Counted from the first letter of the stretch, positions 25,954 to 35,128 are shown. The stretch is DNA of 64,000 nucleotides from CAWKGV01 sp963849305 (GCA_963849305.1 CAWKGV010000003.1:62001-126000), one strand, 5' to 3'. Notes: generated by a model from the letters alone, not told the origin. A program made the numbers and translations.

Positions 25954-26919
25954 ATGATCAAGCAGCCGAGCCGTTACCACGATCTCGCTGATCCGCAGGC
26001 GCGGCCGCGCTACAGCGGGATCGCCACCTTCTTCCGCGCGCCGCACACCGAGACCTTGGCGGAAGCCGATATCGGCGTGATCGGCGTGCCGTTCGATGGC
26101 GGCGTGACCAACCGCACCGGCACCCGCCACGGCCCGCGCGCGGTGCGCGAGCAATCGACCCTGCTCCGGCGCATCAACGCCGCCACCGGCATCGCGCCGT
26201 TCGACGCCGCGCGGGTGCGCGACCTCGGCGATTGCTGGATTGAGCAGCCGTACGCGCTGCAAGACGCGATCGAGGAAATCGCGGCGTTCTATCGCGCGGT
26301 GCTCGATGCCGGCGTGGTGCCACTGTCGGTCGGCGGCGACCACGCGATCAGCCTGCCGATCCTGCGCGCGGTAGCCGCGAGTCGGCCGGTGGGGATGGTC
26401 CATATCGACGCGCATTGCGACACCGGCGACGACTATCTCGGCTCGCGCTACCATCACGGCGCGCCGTTCCGCCGCGCGGTGGAGGAAGGGCTGCTCGATC
26501 CCAAGCGGGTGGTCCAAATCGGCATCCGCGGCACCAGCAATGATCCCAACATGTGGGGCTACTCGCGCAAGTCCGGGATGCTCGTGATCGGCATGGACGA
26601 ATTCCACGATCGGGGCTGGCGCTTCGCCGCCGAGGAGGCGCGGCGGGCCGCGGGCGAGGGGCAGGTCTATCTCTCCTTCGACATTGACAGCCTCGACCCG
26701 TCCGAGGCGCCGGGCACCGGCACGCCCGAGGCGGGCGGCATCCGCGCGATCGAGGCGCTGCGGTTGCTGCGCGGCTTGCGCGGGATCGATTTCGTGGGCG
26801 GCGACCTGGTCGAAATCTCCCCGCCGTTCGACCCGGGCAGCCTCACCGCCTTCAACGGCGCCTCGATCCTGTTCGAGATCCTGTGCTTGCTGGCCGAAGC
26901 CCGCCAGCTTCGGGGTTGA
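25954..26919 (+). CDS. Agmatinase/arginase (ureohydrolase) family protein
   Basis: A 321-residue protein with the binuclear Mn ligands: GGDH (His130), DAHCD (Asp152, His154, Asp156) and SFDIDSLDPS near residue 245, plus GTGTPEAGG. It hydrolyses a guanidino or ureido compound to release urea; agmatine or guanidino-acid substrates are possible. The ATG at 25954 is where the family begins; the frame is open further upstream without similarity. Confidence 0.9.
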   Translation: MIKQPSRYHDLADPQARPRYSGIATFFRAPHTETLAEADIGVIGVPFDGGVTNRTGTRHGPRAVREQSTLLRRINAATGIAPFDAARVRDLGDCWIEQPYALQDAIEEIAAFYRAVLDAGVVPLSVGGDHAISLPILRAVAASRPVGMVHIDAHCDTGDDYLGSRYHHGAPFRRAVEEGLLDPKRVVQIGIRGTSNDPNMWGYSRKSGMLVIGMDEFHDRGWRFAAEEARRAAGEGQVYLSFDIDSLDPSEAPGTGTPEAGGIRAIEALRLLRGLRGIDFVGGDLVEISPPFDPGSLTAFNGASILFEILCLLAEARQLRG

Positions 26920-26941
26920 CGCGATTGGTCGCGGGGGTGCG

Positions 26942-27661
26942 TCACTCCGGATAAGCGATCCGGTAATTCTCCGCCATCACCTCGTCGAGCCGCCTTCCCG
27001 CCTCGAATCCGGCCATGCCGCCGGCATCCCGATCGGCCGCAGGATGCTGGCGCGGGCATTCCGTGGGCGCCTCCAGCACGGTCTTCACCGGAACCAGCGC
27101 GGTCCAGACGGGGACGGCGTAGTCCGCCTCCTCGTCGTGGACATCCATGTTGCGGATCTTACCGGACGCCTGCTCGATCTCCATGCCCAGCAGGGTCGTG
27201 GCCTTGATCTCCTGCGCCGTGGGCGCGCGCAGCACCTTGGAGCGGCCGGGAAAGAAGCGATCGACGAACGCATCCATCGCCCGCAACTTGCGCTCGGTTT
27301 CTTCGATCATGTGGGCGCGGCCGAACGCCATGACCGAGCGGTAGTTGATCGAGTGGTTGAACCCGCAACGCGCGAGCACGATGGCGTCCATATGCGTGAC
27401 CGTGAGGCAGACCGGGATGCCCGTCGCCTCGGCACGGATCATGCGCGAGGCCGAGGAGCCGTGCCAGTAAAGGTGGTCGCCCTCGCGCCAGAACGCGGTC
27501 GGCGTGCAATAGGGCTGGCCGTCGATCACGTAGGCGATGTGGCAAACCATCGCCGCGTCCAGGATCGGGTAGATCGAGGCTTTGTCGTAGCGCCCGCGGT
27601 CGGGCCGGCGGCGGACGCGGTTGCGGTTGGTCTTGGCGAAGGCTTCGACGTGCTGGTCCAT
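26942..27661 (-). CDS. Pyridoxamine 5'-phosphate oxidase-related flavin-binding protein
   Basis: A 239-residue protein with the split-barrel FMN-binding pattern seen in the nitroreductase-like PNPOx group: AMVCHIAYVIDGQPYCTPT, LYWHGSSASRM, VCLTVTHMDAIVLAR, and SVMAFGRAHMI. Family members bind FMN or heme; the substrate is unclear. It converges on the agmatinase-like gene (22-bp gap). Confidence 0.85.
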   Translation of the reverse strand: MDQHVEAFAKTNRNRVRRRPDRGRYDKASIYPILDAAMVCHIAYVIDGQPYCTPTAFWREGDHLYWHGSSASRMIRAEATGIPVCLTVTHMDAIVLARCGFNHSINYRSVMAFGRAHMIEETERKLRAMDAFVDRFFPGRSKVLRAPTAQEIKATTLLGMEIEQASGKIRNMDVHDEEADYAVPVWTALVPVKTVLEAPTECPRQHPAADRDAGGMAGFEAGRRLDEVMAENYRIAYPE

Positions 27662-27756
27662 TTGGGCTCGATCCGATCGCGAACTTCCCTATGAACCAAT
27701 GATTCGATGCGGAGTCAAAGAGTGGTGCCGGTAATACCGACGGCCCTTAGTTTTGA

Positions 27757-27848
27757 CCTCTCCTCGTCATGGTCGGCAGAGGCCGACCATCCATGACTTC
27801 CTCGCCGGCACCGAAGCAAAGTCATGGATTCTCGGCCTTCGCCGAGAA
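27757..27848. repeat. Compound palindromic intergenic repeat (copy A)
   Basis: Two hairpins lie in tandem. ATGGTCGGC/AGAG/GCCGACCAT occupies 27769-27790, and TTCTCGGC/CTTC/GCCGAGAA occupies 27829-27848. The first unit with its flanks (27757-27816) is repeated in reverse orientation at 36882-36943 with a few mismatches. It belongs to the kind of REP-like elements common between alphaproteobacterial genes. Confidence 0.8.
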
Positions 27849-27959
27849 CGACGGCAGCCAAGACAGGAGGCATCAATAACACCGAGGGTCTACGGGTACC
27901 ACCTGGAACCCCGGCGCTCGCAGGAGCATTGTCGTGGCTGAGGCATGGAGGAAAACCCG

Positions 27960-28649
27960 ATGGACGAGCCGATCCACGAGACCGAAGCGGCCGGGGTGCG
28001 CATCGACATCGTCTCCGACGCGATCTGCCCTTGGTGCTACATCGGCAAGCGCCAGCTTGAGCGCGCGCTGGAGCGGCTTGCCGTCGAGGAATTGCGGTTC
28101 TTGGTGCGCTGGAACCCGTTCCAGCTCAACCCCGACATGCCGAAGGACGGCGTCGAGCGCGCCACGTACCGGGCGGCCAAGTTCGGCGGCGCCGAACGCG
28201 CCCGCGAACTCGATGCGGGCGCGGCCGAGGCGGCACGCTCGGTGGGCCTCGACTTCCGGCTGGATCTGATCCGGCGCACGCCGAACACGCTCGACGCGCA
28301 CCGGCTGATCTGGTTCGCCGGCCAGCGCCGCGCCCAGGACGCCGCGATGGAGGCGGTCTTCGCCGCCTATTTCACGCGGGGCCGCGACATCGGCGATGCG
28401 GCCGTGCTCGCCGATTGCGCGGAAGCGGCCGGCCTGGATCGCGCCGAGGTTGCCGCCTTCCTTGCCGGCGAGACCGCCGCCGCCGAGCTGCGGGCCGCCG
28501 ACCGCGCCGCGCGCCAGGCCGGGCTGGACGGCGTTCCGGCGTTCTTCCTGGACGGCTACGCCCTGTTCTCCGGCGCGCTGCCGGCCGATCGGATGGCCGA
28601 CGCGCTGCGCCAGGGGCACCGCGTCCTCAACGACCGGGCCGCCGCTTAA
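27960..28649 (+). CDS. DsbA-family (FrnE-like) thiol oxidoreductase
   Basis: A 229-residue cytoplasmic thioredoxin-fold protein with the active site AICPWCYIGKRQ (Cys23, Cys26), RWNPFQLNPDMP and the cis-Pro loop GVPAFFLDGYALFSGA. FrnE-like proteins act on disulfides or as isomerases of polyketide/aromatic compounds. There is no signal peptide. The ATG at 27960 has GGAGGA 8 nt upstream; another ATG at 27945 overlaps that site. Confidence 0.88.
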   Translation: MDEPIHETEAAGVRIDIVSDAICPWCYIGKRQLERALERLAVEELRFLVRWNPFQLNPDMPKDGVERATYRAAKFGGAERARELDAGAAEAARSVGLDFRLDLIRRTPNTLDAHRLIWFAGQRRAQDAAMEAVFAAYFTRGRDIGDAAVLADCAEAAGLDRAEVAAFLAGETAAAELRAADRAARQAGLDGVPAFFLDGYALFSGALPADRMADALRQGHRVLNDRAAA

Positions 28650-28661
28650 GGCGGTGCTTCC

Positions 28662-28882
28662 TCAGCTACTCAGGGTCCGCAACTCGCCGAGCGCCACGCC
28701 AAGGACCTTGCGACCGAGCAGCCTCGCGATGGTCGGTATTGCCAAGGCCAGCACGGCCGATGCGATCGCGTCGGTGATTCGCGCTGGCTCGACTGCCGCG
28801 AAGTGCAGCGCGGCGGTAGCCGAGGCAGCGAGGGAGAAGCTCACGGCCCACCAGGAGACCCGGAATGTGCAGCAGTCCCTGG
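28662..28882 (-). pseudogene. C-terminal remnant of a TDT/SLAC1-type transporter
   Basis: The minus strand reads FRVSWWAVSFSLAASATAAL, then ITDAIASAVLALAIPTIARLL and a stop. The SWWA-x-SF-x-LAA pattern is typical of the last transmembrane segments of the tellurite-resistance/dicarboxylate (TDT) and SLAC1 family. The usual protein has about 10 transmembrane segments and 320 residues; only about 70 residues remain, without a start. It ends next to zur. Confidence 0.6.
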
Positions 28883-28890
28883 ATTAGCCA

Positions 28891-29358
28891 ATGATAATGA
28901 GCCGGAAAGAGCGTCGTGTCATCGAAGCCCAGTTGGAGGCAGCGGCGAAGGCTTGCTCCGATCAGGGTGCCCAGTTGACCGAGCTTCGCCGGTCTGTTCT
29001 GAGCCTGATCCTGGAGGCTGAGAGTCCCCTGACAGCGTACCAACTCCTGGACCGCCTCAAGGCAATGCGCAAGGGCGCGGTGCCGCCGACAATTTATCGC
29101 GCGCTCGATTTCCTGATCGAGCAACGGTTGATCCATAAGGTCGAGCGCCTGAACGCGTTCATTCCTTGCACCCAAGCCGACCATCACCATCAGGCGGTGC
29201 AGTTCCTGATCTGCCGTAGATGCGGCACCGTGGCCGAGATCGAGGACCGCGCCGTCTCCAAGGCGCTCGAGCACGCCGCCGAACGCGAGGGATTCCACCC
29301 CGGCAGTGCGACGGTAGAGGTGGATGGCACGTGCGCCGCCTGCTCGCACCCGTCCTGA
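28891..29358 (+). CDS. zur: Fur-family zinc uptake regulator
   Basis: A 155-residue protein with a winged-helix N-terminus (LTELRRSVLSLILEAESPLTAYQLLDRL, shown here only as family pattern) and a metal-binding C-terminus: ADHHHQAVQFLICRRCG, and CAACSH. The Cys-x2-Cys pairs bind structural zinc. The gene is convergent with znuB (8-bp gap) and lies in the same region as znuA and znuC, so it most likely represses znuABC when zinc is plentiful. The paired ATGs at 28891 and 28897 leave the start slightly uncertain. Confidence 0.92.
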   Translation: MIMSRKERRVIEAQLEAAAKACSDQGAQLTELRRSVLSLILEAESPLTAYQLLDRLKAMRKGAVPPTIYRALDFLIEQRLIHKVERLNAFIPCTQADHHHQAVQFLICRRCGTVAEIEDRAVSKALEHAAEREGFHPGSATVEVDGTCAACSHPS

Positions 29359-29366
29359 AGGCCGAG

Positions 29367-30227
29367 TCAGCGTCCCCCGGGCAGGATCGCGGAGCCGGGC
29401 CGGTCCTCGATCTCCTGGCGCAGCGGTACTGCTCGTCGTCCCCAGCCCGGCCGAGGAGGGAGGGTCAGCAGATAAACTGCGGCGCTGAGCGCGGTGATCC
29501 AGAAGCTGGTTGGCCAATCGGTGTAGAAGGCGAGCGTGATGCCCGACCATGCTTCGGCCAGGGCCAGCGTCGCCGAGAGCAGGACGCCTGTGCCGACCCG
29601 GCTGGTTAGCCGCTGCGCCACTGCCGCAGGGCCGACCATCAGCGTGAAGACCAGCAGCACGCCGACGATTTGCGCGCACTCGGCGGTCGCGAGCGCCACG
29701 ATCGCCAGGAACAGAACGGCGTAAAGCCGGAGCGACACGCCCTTCGCCTCGGCCAGCTCTGGTTGCAAACTGGCGAATAGCAACGGGCGAGAGATGATGG
29801 CGAGCCCCGCGAGGCTTACCAGGCCGAGCGCCACCAGGGTCCAGACGGTGCCGATATCGACGCCCAGCACGTTACCGAACAGCAGGGCGGTGGCCTGGGT
29901 CGCGAACGCGGTGAAGAAATGCAGGAACAGCAGGCCGAAGCCGAGCGACAGCGCCAGCACCATCCCGATCGCCACATCCCGTTGCGCCAGCCGCTCTCCC
30001 AGGGCGCCCATGCCGATACCGGCCGCGACGGTCGCCAGCACCATTCCGCCTAGCGGCGTCATTCCGATCAGGACCGCCCCCGTCGCGCCGGTGAAGCCGA
30101 CATGGGCCAAGGCGTGACCCGCAAAGGTCTGCCCGCGCAGCACCAGGAAGTAGCCGACCATGCCGGAGACGATCGCGACCACGGTTGCCGCCGCGAAGGC
30201 GTTGCGCATGAAATCATAGTCAAGCAT
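29367..30227 (-). CDS. znuB: Zinc ABC transporter permease
   Basis: A 286-residue, highly hydrophobic protein with about 8 transmembrane segments. It starts MLDYDFMRNAFAAATVVAI and contains the ABC-3 family pattern AECAQIVGVLLVFTLMVGPAAVA. ATG 30227 is chosen because the family begins there; it overlaps znuC by 8 bp. It forms the channel of the ZnuABC zinc importer. Confidence 0.93.
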   Translation of the reverse strand: MLDYDFMRNAFAAATVVAIVSGMVGYFLVLRGQTFAGHALAHVGFTGATGAVLIGMTPLGGMVLATVAAGIGMGALGERLAQRDVAIGMVLALSLGFGLLFLHFFTAFATQATALLFGNVLGVDIGTVWTLVALGLVSLAGLAIISRPLLFASLQPELAEAKGVSLRLYAVLFLAIVALATAECAQIVGVLLVFTLMVGPAAVAQRLTSRVGTGVLLSATLALAEAWSGITLAFYTDWPTSFWITALSAAVYLLTLPPRPGWGRRAVPLRQEIEDRPGSAILPGGR

Positions 30228-31062
30228 GGCTTCGATATGTCTCCGTTCGCGCGCGGCCATGCGAGCCCGTGTCATCGTGCCGATGCTCGTCGCGTTCCAT
30301 GTCTTGGCTGCCCGACATTACGAAGATCCGGCCTTTGAGGCGCACTACGTCGATTTCCGATCCGTAAAGCCGCGACAGGACTGGGCCGGTGATCACCTCA
30401 TCGACCGTGCCGATCGCCGCTTGTGCGCGACCCAGATAGAGCACTCGGTCGAGCGCGCTCAGCATTGGGTTCAGTTCGTGGGCGCTGAACAGGACCGCGA
30501 TCCCAAGCTCGGTCTGGAGCGATTTCGCGAGCGCGACCACGCCGCGCTGGTGATGCGGGTCAAGGCTGATCAGCGGCTCGTCGAGCAGCAAAAGCCGGGG
30601 CCGGCCGATCAGTGCCTGCGCGAGCAGCAAACGCTGCCGCTCCCCGCCGGAGGTCTCGGCAAGCGGGCGGGAGGCCAATGCGCGGGCGCCGACCAGATCG
30701 AGCGCGCGATCGACCTCGGCCCGGCCTTTCTTGCCCGGCAAGGGGAGACCCAGGCGGTGGCCGTCCAGCACGCCGGCCACGAAATCCCAGCCGCTTAGGC
30801 GCATTCCCGCCGGCGTGCCGCGGACCTGCGGCATATAGCCGACGGCGGGATTGCCCCGCATCGCCGGCCGGCCCAGGACACGGATTGTGCCGCGGCTCGG
30901 CGGCACCAATCCGAGGATGGCGCGCATCAGCGTCGTCTTGCCGGCGCCATTCGGTCCTAGCACGCCCACGAACTCGCGCGCGGCGATGTCAAGGGTGACG
31001 CCGGCGAGGATCACGCGACCGCCCAGCGCCAAGCGAACGTTACGGAACTCGATGGCGTTCAC
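30220..31062 (-). CDS. znuC: Zinc ABC transporter ATP-binding protein
   Basis: A 280-residue ABC ATPase with Walker A GPNGAGKTT, Q-loop YMPQ, signature ETSGGERQRLLLAQAL (variant of LSGGQ) and Walker B LLLLDEPLISLD, followed by the H-loop FSAHELNP. It powers the ZnuB permease. It lies 4 bp after znuA. The C-terminal His-rich tail (DEHRHDDTGSHGRA) might bind zinc. Confidence 0.93.
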   Translation of the reverse strand: MNAIEFRNVRLALGGRVILAGVTLDIAAREFVGVLGPNGAGKTTLMRAILGLVPPSRGTIRVLGRPAMRGNPAVGYMPQVRGTPAGMRLSGWDFVAGVLDGHRLGLPLPGKKGRAEVDRALDLVGARALASRPLAETSGGERQRLLLAQALIGRPRLLLLDEPLISLDPHHQRGVVALAKSLQTELGIAVLFSAHELNPMLSALDRVLYLGRAQAAIGTVDEVITGPVLSRLYGSEIDVVRLKGRIFVMSGSQDMERDEHRHDDTGSHGRARTETYRSHA

Positions 31063-31066
31063 GGGG

Positions 31067-31933
31067 CTACTTCGGCAGTGCCCGATCGATCGCGTCGAGC
31101 TCGCTCGTCATCCATGCCTGGTAGGTCGTTCTGGGCGGCTCGGTCTCGGTCGCACCCACCACCGGGACATGGGATTGCTTGGCGATGCTCTCCATTCGCT
31201 CGGCGGTCGGATCAGCGGCCTGGCTGTTGTAGATGAGCAGCTTGACCTGGTGGGTCTTGAGGTCGTTCTCGAAGGCCGCGATGTCCGACGCGCTCGGTTC
31301 GGTGTTGTTCATGACCGAGAGCTGAAAACCTTCGTTTCTGCTATGCATTCCGAGCGCGTCGAACATGTAGCCGAAAATCGGCTCGGTCGCGGTCGCATCC
31401 GTGCCGGCCAGACGATCGCGCAACGCGGCGATCTTCGCCTGGACCGGCTGGATGGAGTCCTGGAATTGCTTCAGGCGCGCCCGAAAGCCGGCCGCGCCGC
31501 CGGGGTCGGCGGCGGCGAGCGCGTCGGTCAAGACGGCCGCGTACGCCAGCATCGTTTGCGTGTCGTACCAGACATGGGGGTTGTCGCCGATTTTTCTGGC
31601 GGCGAGCGGCGCGACGATGATGGTCCTGCGATCGTTGGAACGCGCCGCGCCCAACAGCTTCTCCATCCAGGGATCGTAGTCGATGCCGCTGTAGACGACG
31701 ATCCGGGCGGCCGAGATGTCCCGCGCGACGGAGGGGCTGGCCTCGAACAAGTGCGGATCCTGATCGGGGTTGCTGAGGATACTTGTCACCTTCACGTCGG
31801 GGCCGCCGATCTGCCGGGCGACATCGCCGTAGAAGTTCTCGGCGGCGACGATGGTGATTGGTGCAGCCGCCCGCCCCAGCGTCGGCGTAGCCAGCAGGGC
31901 CACGAACACGGCCCAGGCGGGACGTTGCTTCAT
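31067..31933 (-). CDS. znuA: Zinc-binding periplasmic protein of the ABC importer
   Basis: A 288-residue protein with a signal peptide (RPAWAVFVALLATPTLGRAA) and the metal-solute-binding pattern VAAENFYGDVARQIGG, NPDQDPHLFEASPS, NPHVWYDTQTM and SVMNNTEPSASD. Expected ligands are His in DPHLFE and NPHVW. The His-rich loop of some ZnuA proteins is absent. A Zur-box-like site lies 41-56 bp upstream. Confidence 0.92.
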   Translation of the reverse strand: MKQRPAWAVFVALLATPTLGRAAAPITIVAAENFYGDVARQIGGPDVKVTSILSNPDQDPHLFEASPSVARDISAARIVVYSGIDYDPWMEKLLGAARSNDRRTIIVAPLAARKIGDNPHVWYDTQTMLAYAAVLTDALAAADPGGAAGFRARLKQFQDSIQPVQAKIAALRDRLAGTDATATEPIFGYMFDALGMHSRNEGFQLSVMNNTEPSASDIAAFENDLKTHQVKLLIYNSQAADPTAERMESIAKQSHVPVVGATETEPPRTTYQAWMTSELDAIDRALPK

Positions 31934-31973
31934 TCTGATCTCCCGGACGGCGCGACGGGTGCGTGACCGGCGG

Positions 31974-31989
31974 GATGCTATAACGTAGC
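31974..31989. promoter_or_regulatory. Probable Zur operator upstream of znuA
   Basis: GATGCTATAACGTAGC resembles the Zur consensus (TGTTATANNATAACA-like core), with a TATAAC centre and near-palindromic arms. It sits 41-56 bp upstream of the znuA start on the minus strand, where a repressor would block RNA polymerase. The match is not perfect. Confidence 0.55.
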
Positions 31990-32156
31990 GCCAGGCCTGG
32001 TCCAGTCTGTCGAGCAGGGGCGCGGCGGCTTAAGACGACTCTGCGCGACCCCTCCCCCTGGTCCCCTCCCGCAAAGCGAGGGCAGCAGAAGCCGCGGGCC
32101 TTGCGCGCGGCCGGCCCGCAGGATAGTCGCTCCCACAGCAAGCGGAGCGAACGCGA

Positions 32157-33449
32157 ATGGCCTCTCAGCACCCGGAAACCCTGGCCCTACACGCCGGCTG
32201 GCGGCGCGACGAGGCGACCACGTCCGTCGCCGTGCCGATCTATCAGACCACATCCTTTCAGTTCGATAGCGCCGAGCACGCGGCCAACCTGTTCGGGCTC
32301 AAGCAGCTCGGCAACATCTACACTCGGATCATGAACCCCACCAATGATGCGTTCGAGAAGCGCATCGCGGCGGTGGAAGGCGGGGTGGCGGCGCTGGCGC
32401 TGGCCTCCGGTCAGGCCGCCTCGGCCTATTCCGTGCAGAACCTGGCGCGGGCGGGCGACAACATCGTGAGTTCCACCGACCTTTATGGCGGCACCTGGAA
32501 CCAGTTCGCCAACTCGCTCAAGGACCAGGGGATCGAGACCCGGTTCGTCGATCCGGCGGACCCGGAGGCGTTCGCGCGCGCCACCGACGATCGCACCCGC
32601 GCCTATTACGCCGAGACCCTGCCGAACCCGAAGCTGATCCCGTTCCCGATCGCCGAGGTCGCCGCCATCGGGCGCGGGTTCGGCATCCCGCTGATCATGG
32701 ACAACACCGCCGCGCCGCTGCTGGTGCGCCCGTTCGACCACGGTGCCGCGGTGGTGATGTATTCCGCGACCAAGTATATCGGCGGCCACGGCACCTCGAT
32801 CGGCGGCGTGGTGATCGACGGCGGCAACTTCGACTGGGCCGCCCACGAGCAACGCCAGCCGACGCTCAACACCCCTGACCCGAGCTATCACGGCGCGGTC
32901 TGGAGCGAGGCCGCCAAGCCACTCGGGCCGATCGCCTACATCCTGAAGATGCGCGTCACGCTGCTGCGCGACCTGGGCGCGGCGCTGAGCCCGTTCAATG
33001 CGTTCCTGTTCCTGCAAGGGATCGAAACCCTGCCGCTGCGGATGCGCGAGCACAGCCGCAACACGCGCGCGGTTGCCGATTTCCTCGCCACGCGGCGCGA
33101 CGTGACGCGGGTGATCCATCCCGCGCACCACGAAGGGATCGGCGCCGAGCGCACGGCCAAGTACCTGCCGCACGGCCAGGGCGGTCTGTGCGGCTTCGAG
33201 CTGGCCGGCGGCGCCGCGGCGGGTGCGAAGTTCATCGACGCGCTCAAGATGTTCTATCACGTAGCGAATATCGGCGATGCGCGCAGCCTGGCGATCCACC
33301 CGGCGAGCACCACGCACTCCCAGCTCTCGGAAGACGAGCAGCGCGCCACCGGCGTCACGCCCGGCTACGTGCGGCTGTCGGTCGGCCTCGAGCACATAGA
33401 CGACATCATCGCCGATCTAACCCAGGCCCTCGATGCCGCGCGGGGCTAG
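32157..33449 (+). CDS. metY: O-acetylhomoserine/O-succinylhomoserine sulfhydrylase
   Basis: A 430-residue PLP enzyme of the Cys/Met metabolism family. It opens with ETLALHAGW, has VPIYQTTSFQFDS and the PLP lysine at residue 206 (SATKYIGGHGTSIGG). The C-terminal SIGDARSLAIHPASTTHSQLS-type block is present (here NIGDARSLAIHPAST). It makes homocysteine from O-acetylhomoserine and sulfide, linking to the cysD/cysNC sulfur pathway in the same window. The Shine-Dalgarno sequence is weak. Confidence 0.92.
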   Translation: MASQHPETLALHAGWRRDEATTSVAVPIYQTTSFQFDSAEHAANLFGLKQLGNIYTRIMNPTNDAFEKRIAAVEGGVAALALASGQAASAYSVQNLARAGDNIVSSTDLYGGTWNQFANSLKDQGIETRFVDPADPEAFARATDDRTRAYYAETLPNPKLIPFPIAEVAAIGRGFGIPLIMDNTAAPLLVRPFDHGAAVVMYSATKYIGGHGTSIGGVVIDGGNFDWAAHEQRQPTLNTPDPSYHGAVWSEAAKPLGPIAYILKMRVTLLRDLGAALSPFNAFLFLQGIETLPLRMREHSRNTRAVADFLATRRDVTRVIHPAHHEGIGAERTAKYLPHGQGGLCGFELAGGAAAGAKFIDALKMFYHVANIGDARSLAIHPASTTHSQLSEDEQRATGVTPGYVRLSVGLEHIDDIIADLTQALDAARG

Positions 33450-33548
33450 GCAACGGGCTTATTTGACTAGGCTAGAGCAACCCCTGCATGACTGTCCTTG
33501 CCGTTTCGGCCCCCACCCAACCCTCTCCCGGGGGGAGCGGGCTTGATC

Positions 33549-33576
33549 CTCTCCCTCTCCCTTGGGAGAGGGAGAG
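33549..33576. other. 13-bp perfect inverted repeat downstream of metY
   Basis: CTCTCCCTCTCCC (33549-33561) pairs with GGGAGAGGGAGAG (33564-33576) around a 2-nt gap. It lies between convergent metY and the LysR gene. There is no T-run, so it may be a bidirectional stem-loop terminator or one of the common CTCTCCC/GGGAGAG intergenic repeats. Confidence 0.5.
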
Positions 33577-33636
33577 TGAGGGTCTCGCGCCGCACCCAGT
33601 CAGGATAAACCCGCTCCAGATCTAGATGCGCCTCCA

Positions 33637-34539
33637 TTACCTGGAATTCTTCGACACTCGTCCGATCATTTCTTCCGCCCGTGAAAGTAATAGTTTCAGT
33701 AAGGGCAATTTGTTGGCTTTATGGTAACCCAACACCAAGTCGATTGAGGGTGCCTCGCCGGCAAGCGGCCGGCTGATGACCGACCAGGCGAGGAAATTAC
33801 GGGCATAGCTGGGCAACAGCGCTATCCCACGAGCTGACGCGACAAGCGATATCGCCATGGAGAGATACTCAACCCGGTGCGCTGGATTCAGGTCGATGCC
33901 CGATCGTCTGATGTAGCCCTCGATCAGGGAGCGCAGGACCGGGGCCTGGTCGGCCATGCCGATGAACGGCTCGCCCACTAGATCGAGCGGGCTGATCGCT
34001 TCACGCGATGCAAGACGATGATCGCTTGGCAGAACGACGACCAGTGGTTCCGTGATCAGGACCCGGTAGACCAGATCAGGGTATCGTGCCTCAGGCCTCA
34101 TAAAGGCCGCGTCGAGTTTGCCAGTGGCAAGGCCGTCGGCAAGCTGTGGCGAATGCTGACTGGAAATGGTGACCTCGATCTTCGACAGTTCCTCACGAAG
34201 AACGTGCATCGCCGCTGGCAGCCACTCCGGCTCGCACCCGCTCAGAAACCCCAACGCCAGCGTCCTCCGCTCCGGGTACGCAGCACGTCGGGCGGCGGAC
34301 GCAGCAGCCTCCACCTGCGCCAGCGCGAGCCGCGCATGGTCGAGAAAAACGCGGCCGGCGGCGGTTAGCTCGATGCCCCTAGCACTCCGGGTCATGAGCT
34401 CGGCGCCGACTTCCATCTCAAGGTCATGCATCTGACGGCTTAGCGAGGGCTGCGCCGTGTGCAGCCTGCGCTCGGCTGCGACCGTGAGGCTCCCCTCCTC
34501 GGCGACGGCAATGAAGTAGCGAAGGTGCCGCAGCTCCAT
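33637..34539 (-). CDS. LysR-family transcriptional regulator
   Basis: A 300-residue protein with an N-terminal winged HTH (MELRHLRYFIAVAEEGSLTVAA, AQPSLSRQMHDLE) and a substrate-binding domain of the benzoate/catechol-responsive type (VLPSDHRLASRE). LysR proteins often act on a divergently transcribed gene, here the DUF427 and SDR genes. The 187-bp divergent gap would hold its target site. The ligand is unknown. Confidence 0.9.
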   Translation of the reverse strand: MELRHLRYFIAVAEEGSLTVAAERRLHTAQPSLSRQMHDLEMEVGAELMTRSARGIELTAAGRVFLDHARLALAQVEAAASAARRAAYPERRTLALGFLSGCEPEWLPAAMHVLREELSKIEVTISSQHSPQLADGLATGKLDAAFMRPEARYPDLVYRVLITEPLVVVLPSDHRLASREAISPLDLVGEPFIGMADQAPVLRSLIEGYIRRSGIDLNPAHRVEYLSMAISLVASARGIALLPSYARNFLAWSVISRPLAGEAPSIDLVLGYHKANKLPLLKLLLSRAEEMIGRVSKNSR

Positions 34540-34726
34540 GCTCCCAGCCCATGCTTCGTGGATATGGCCCTTAGCCTACAAAGTCTTTTCCGGCGGCACC
34601 ACGGGCACTTAGGTGTTCGCCAGCGCCGGCGTTCCGGGACGGTTTGAAGACCCGGAGACGCGCGGCCCCAGAGTTTTGCTCGGCCTGATCCGCGGGCCGG
34701 GCGGGCACATAACGGAGGTTGGAGCC

Positions 34727-35128
34727 ATGCCCGCACAGACCGCCACAGAGCCGAACAGGATGAAGCTCCCGAGCCTGGAGCATCCGATCACCATCGAGCG
34801 CAATCCGCATCGGATCGTGGTGTCCATAGCGGGACGGACGGTTGCGGACACGCGCGATGCCTTGACCTTGCGGGAGGCAGCGTATCCCGCCGTCCCGTAT
34901 ATTCCGCGCCCGGACGTCGATACGTCGCTCCTGGAGCGGACGGACCACGCCACCTACTGCCCCTACAAGGGAGACTGCACGTATTTCAGTATTCCAGTCG
35001 GCGGCGTGCGCTCGCTGAACGCCGTGTGGACCTATGAGACTCCTTTCGCGGCCGTTTCGGCCATCAAGTACCATCTCGCCTTTTACCCCGACCGCGTCGA
35101 CGCAATCGACGAGCGACCGGGAAACTGA
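34727..35128 (+). CDS. DUF427 family protein
   Basis: A 133-residue protein with the DUF427 pattern: RNPHRIVVSIAGRTVADT, ALTLREAAYPAVPYIPRPDVD, HATYCPYKGDCTYFSI and FYPDRVDAI. The fold is a beta-tent; function is unknown, though these proteins often sit beside redox or SDR genes. The ATG at 34727 has GGAGG 10 nt upstream. It is divergent from the LysR gene and precedes an SDR. Confidence 0.88.
   Translation: MPAQTATEPNRMKLPSLEHPITIERNPHRIVVSIAGRTVADTRDALTLREAAYPAVPYIPRPDVDTSLLERTDHATYCPYKGDCTYFSIPVGGVRSLNAVWTYETPFAAVSAIKYHLAFYPDRVDAIDERPGN

Noticed and set aside
32040..32156. Possible SAM-type riboswitch upstream of metY
   Set aside because: I looked for a SAM-II-like consensus and found only C-rich repeat-like sequence without the conserved core.
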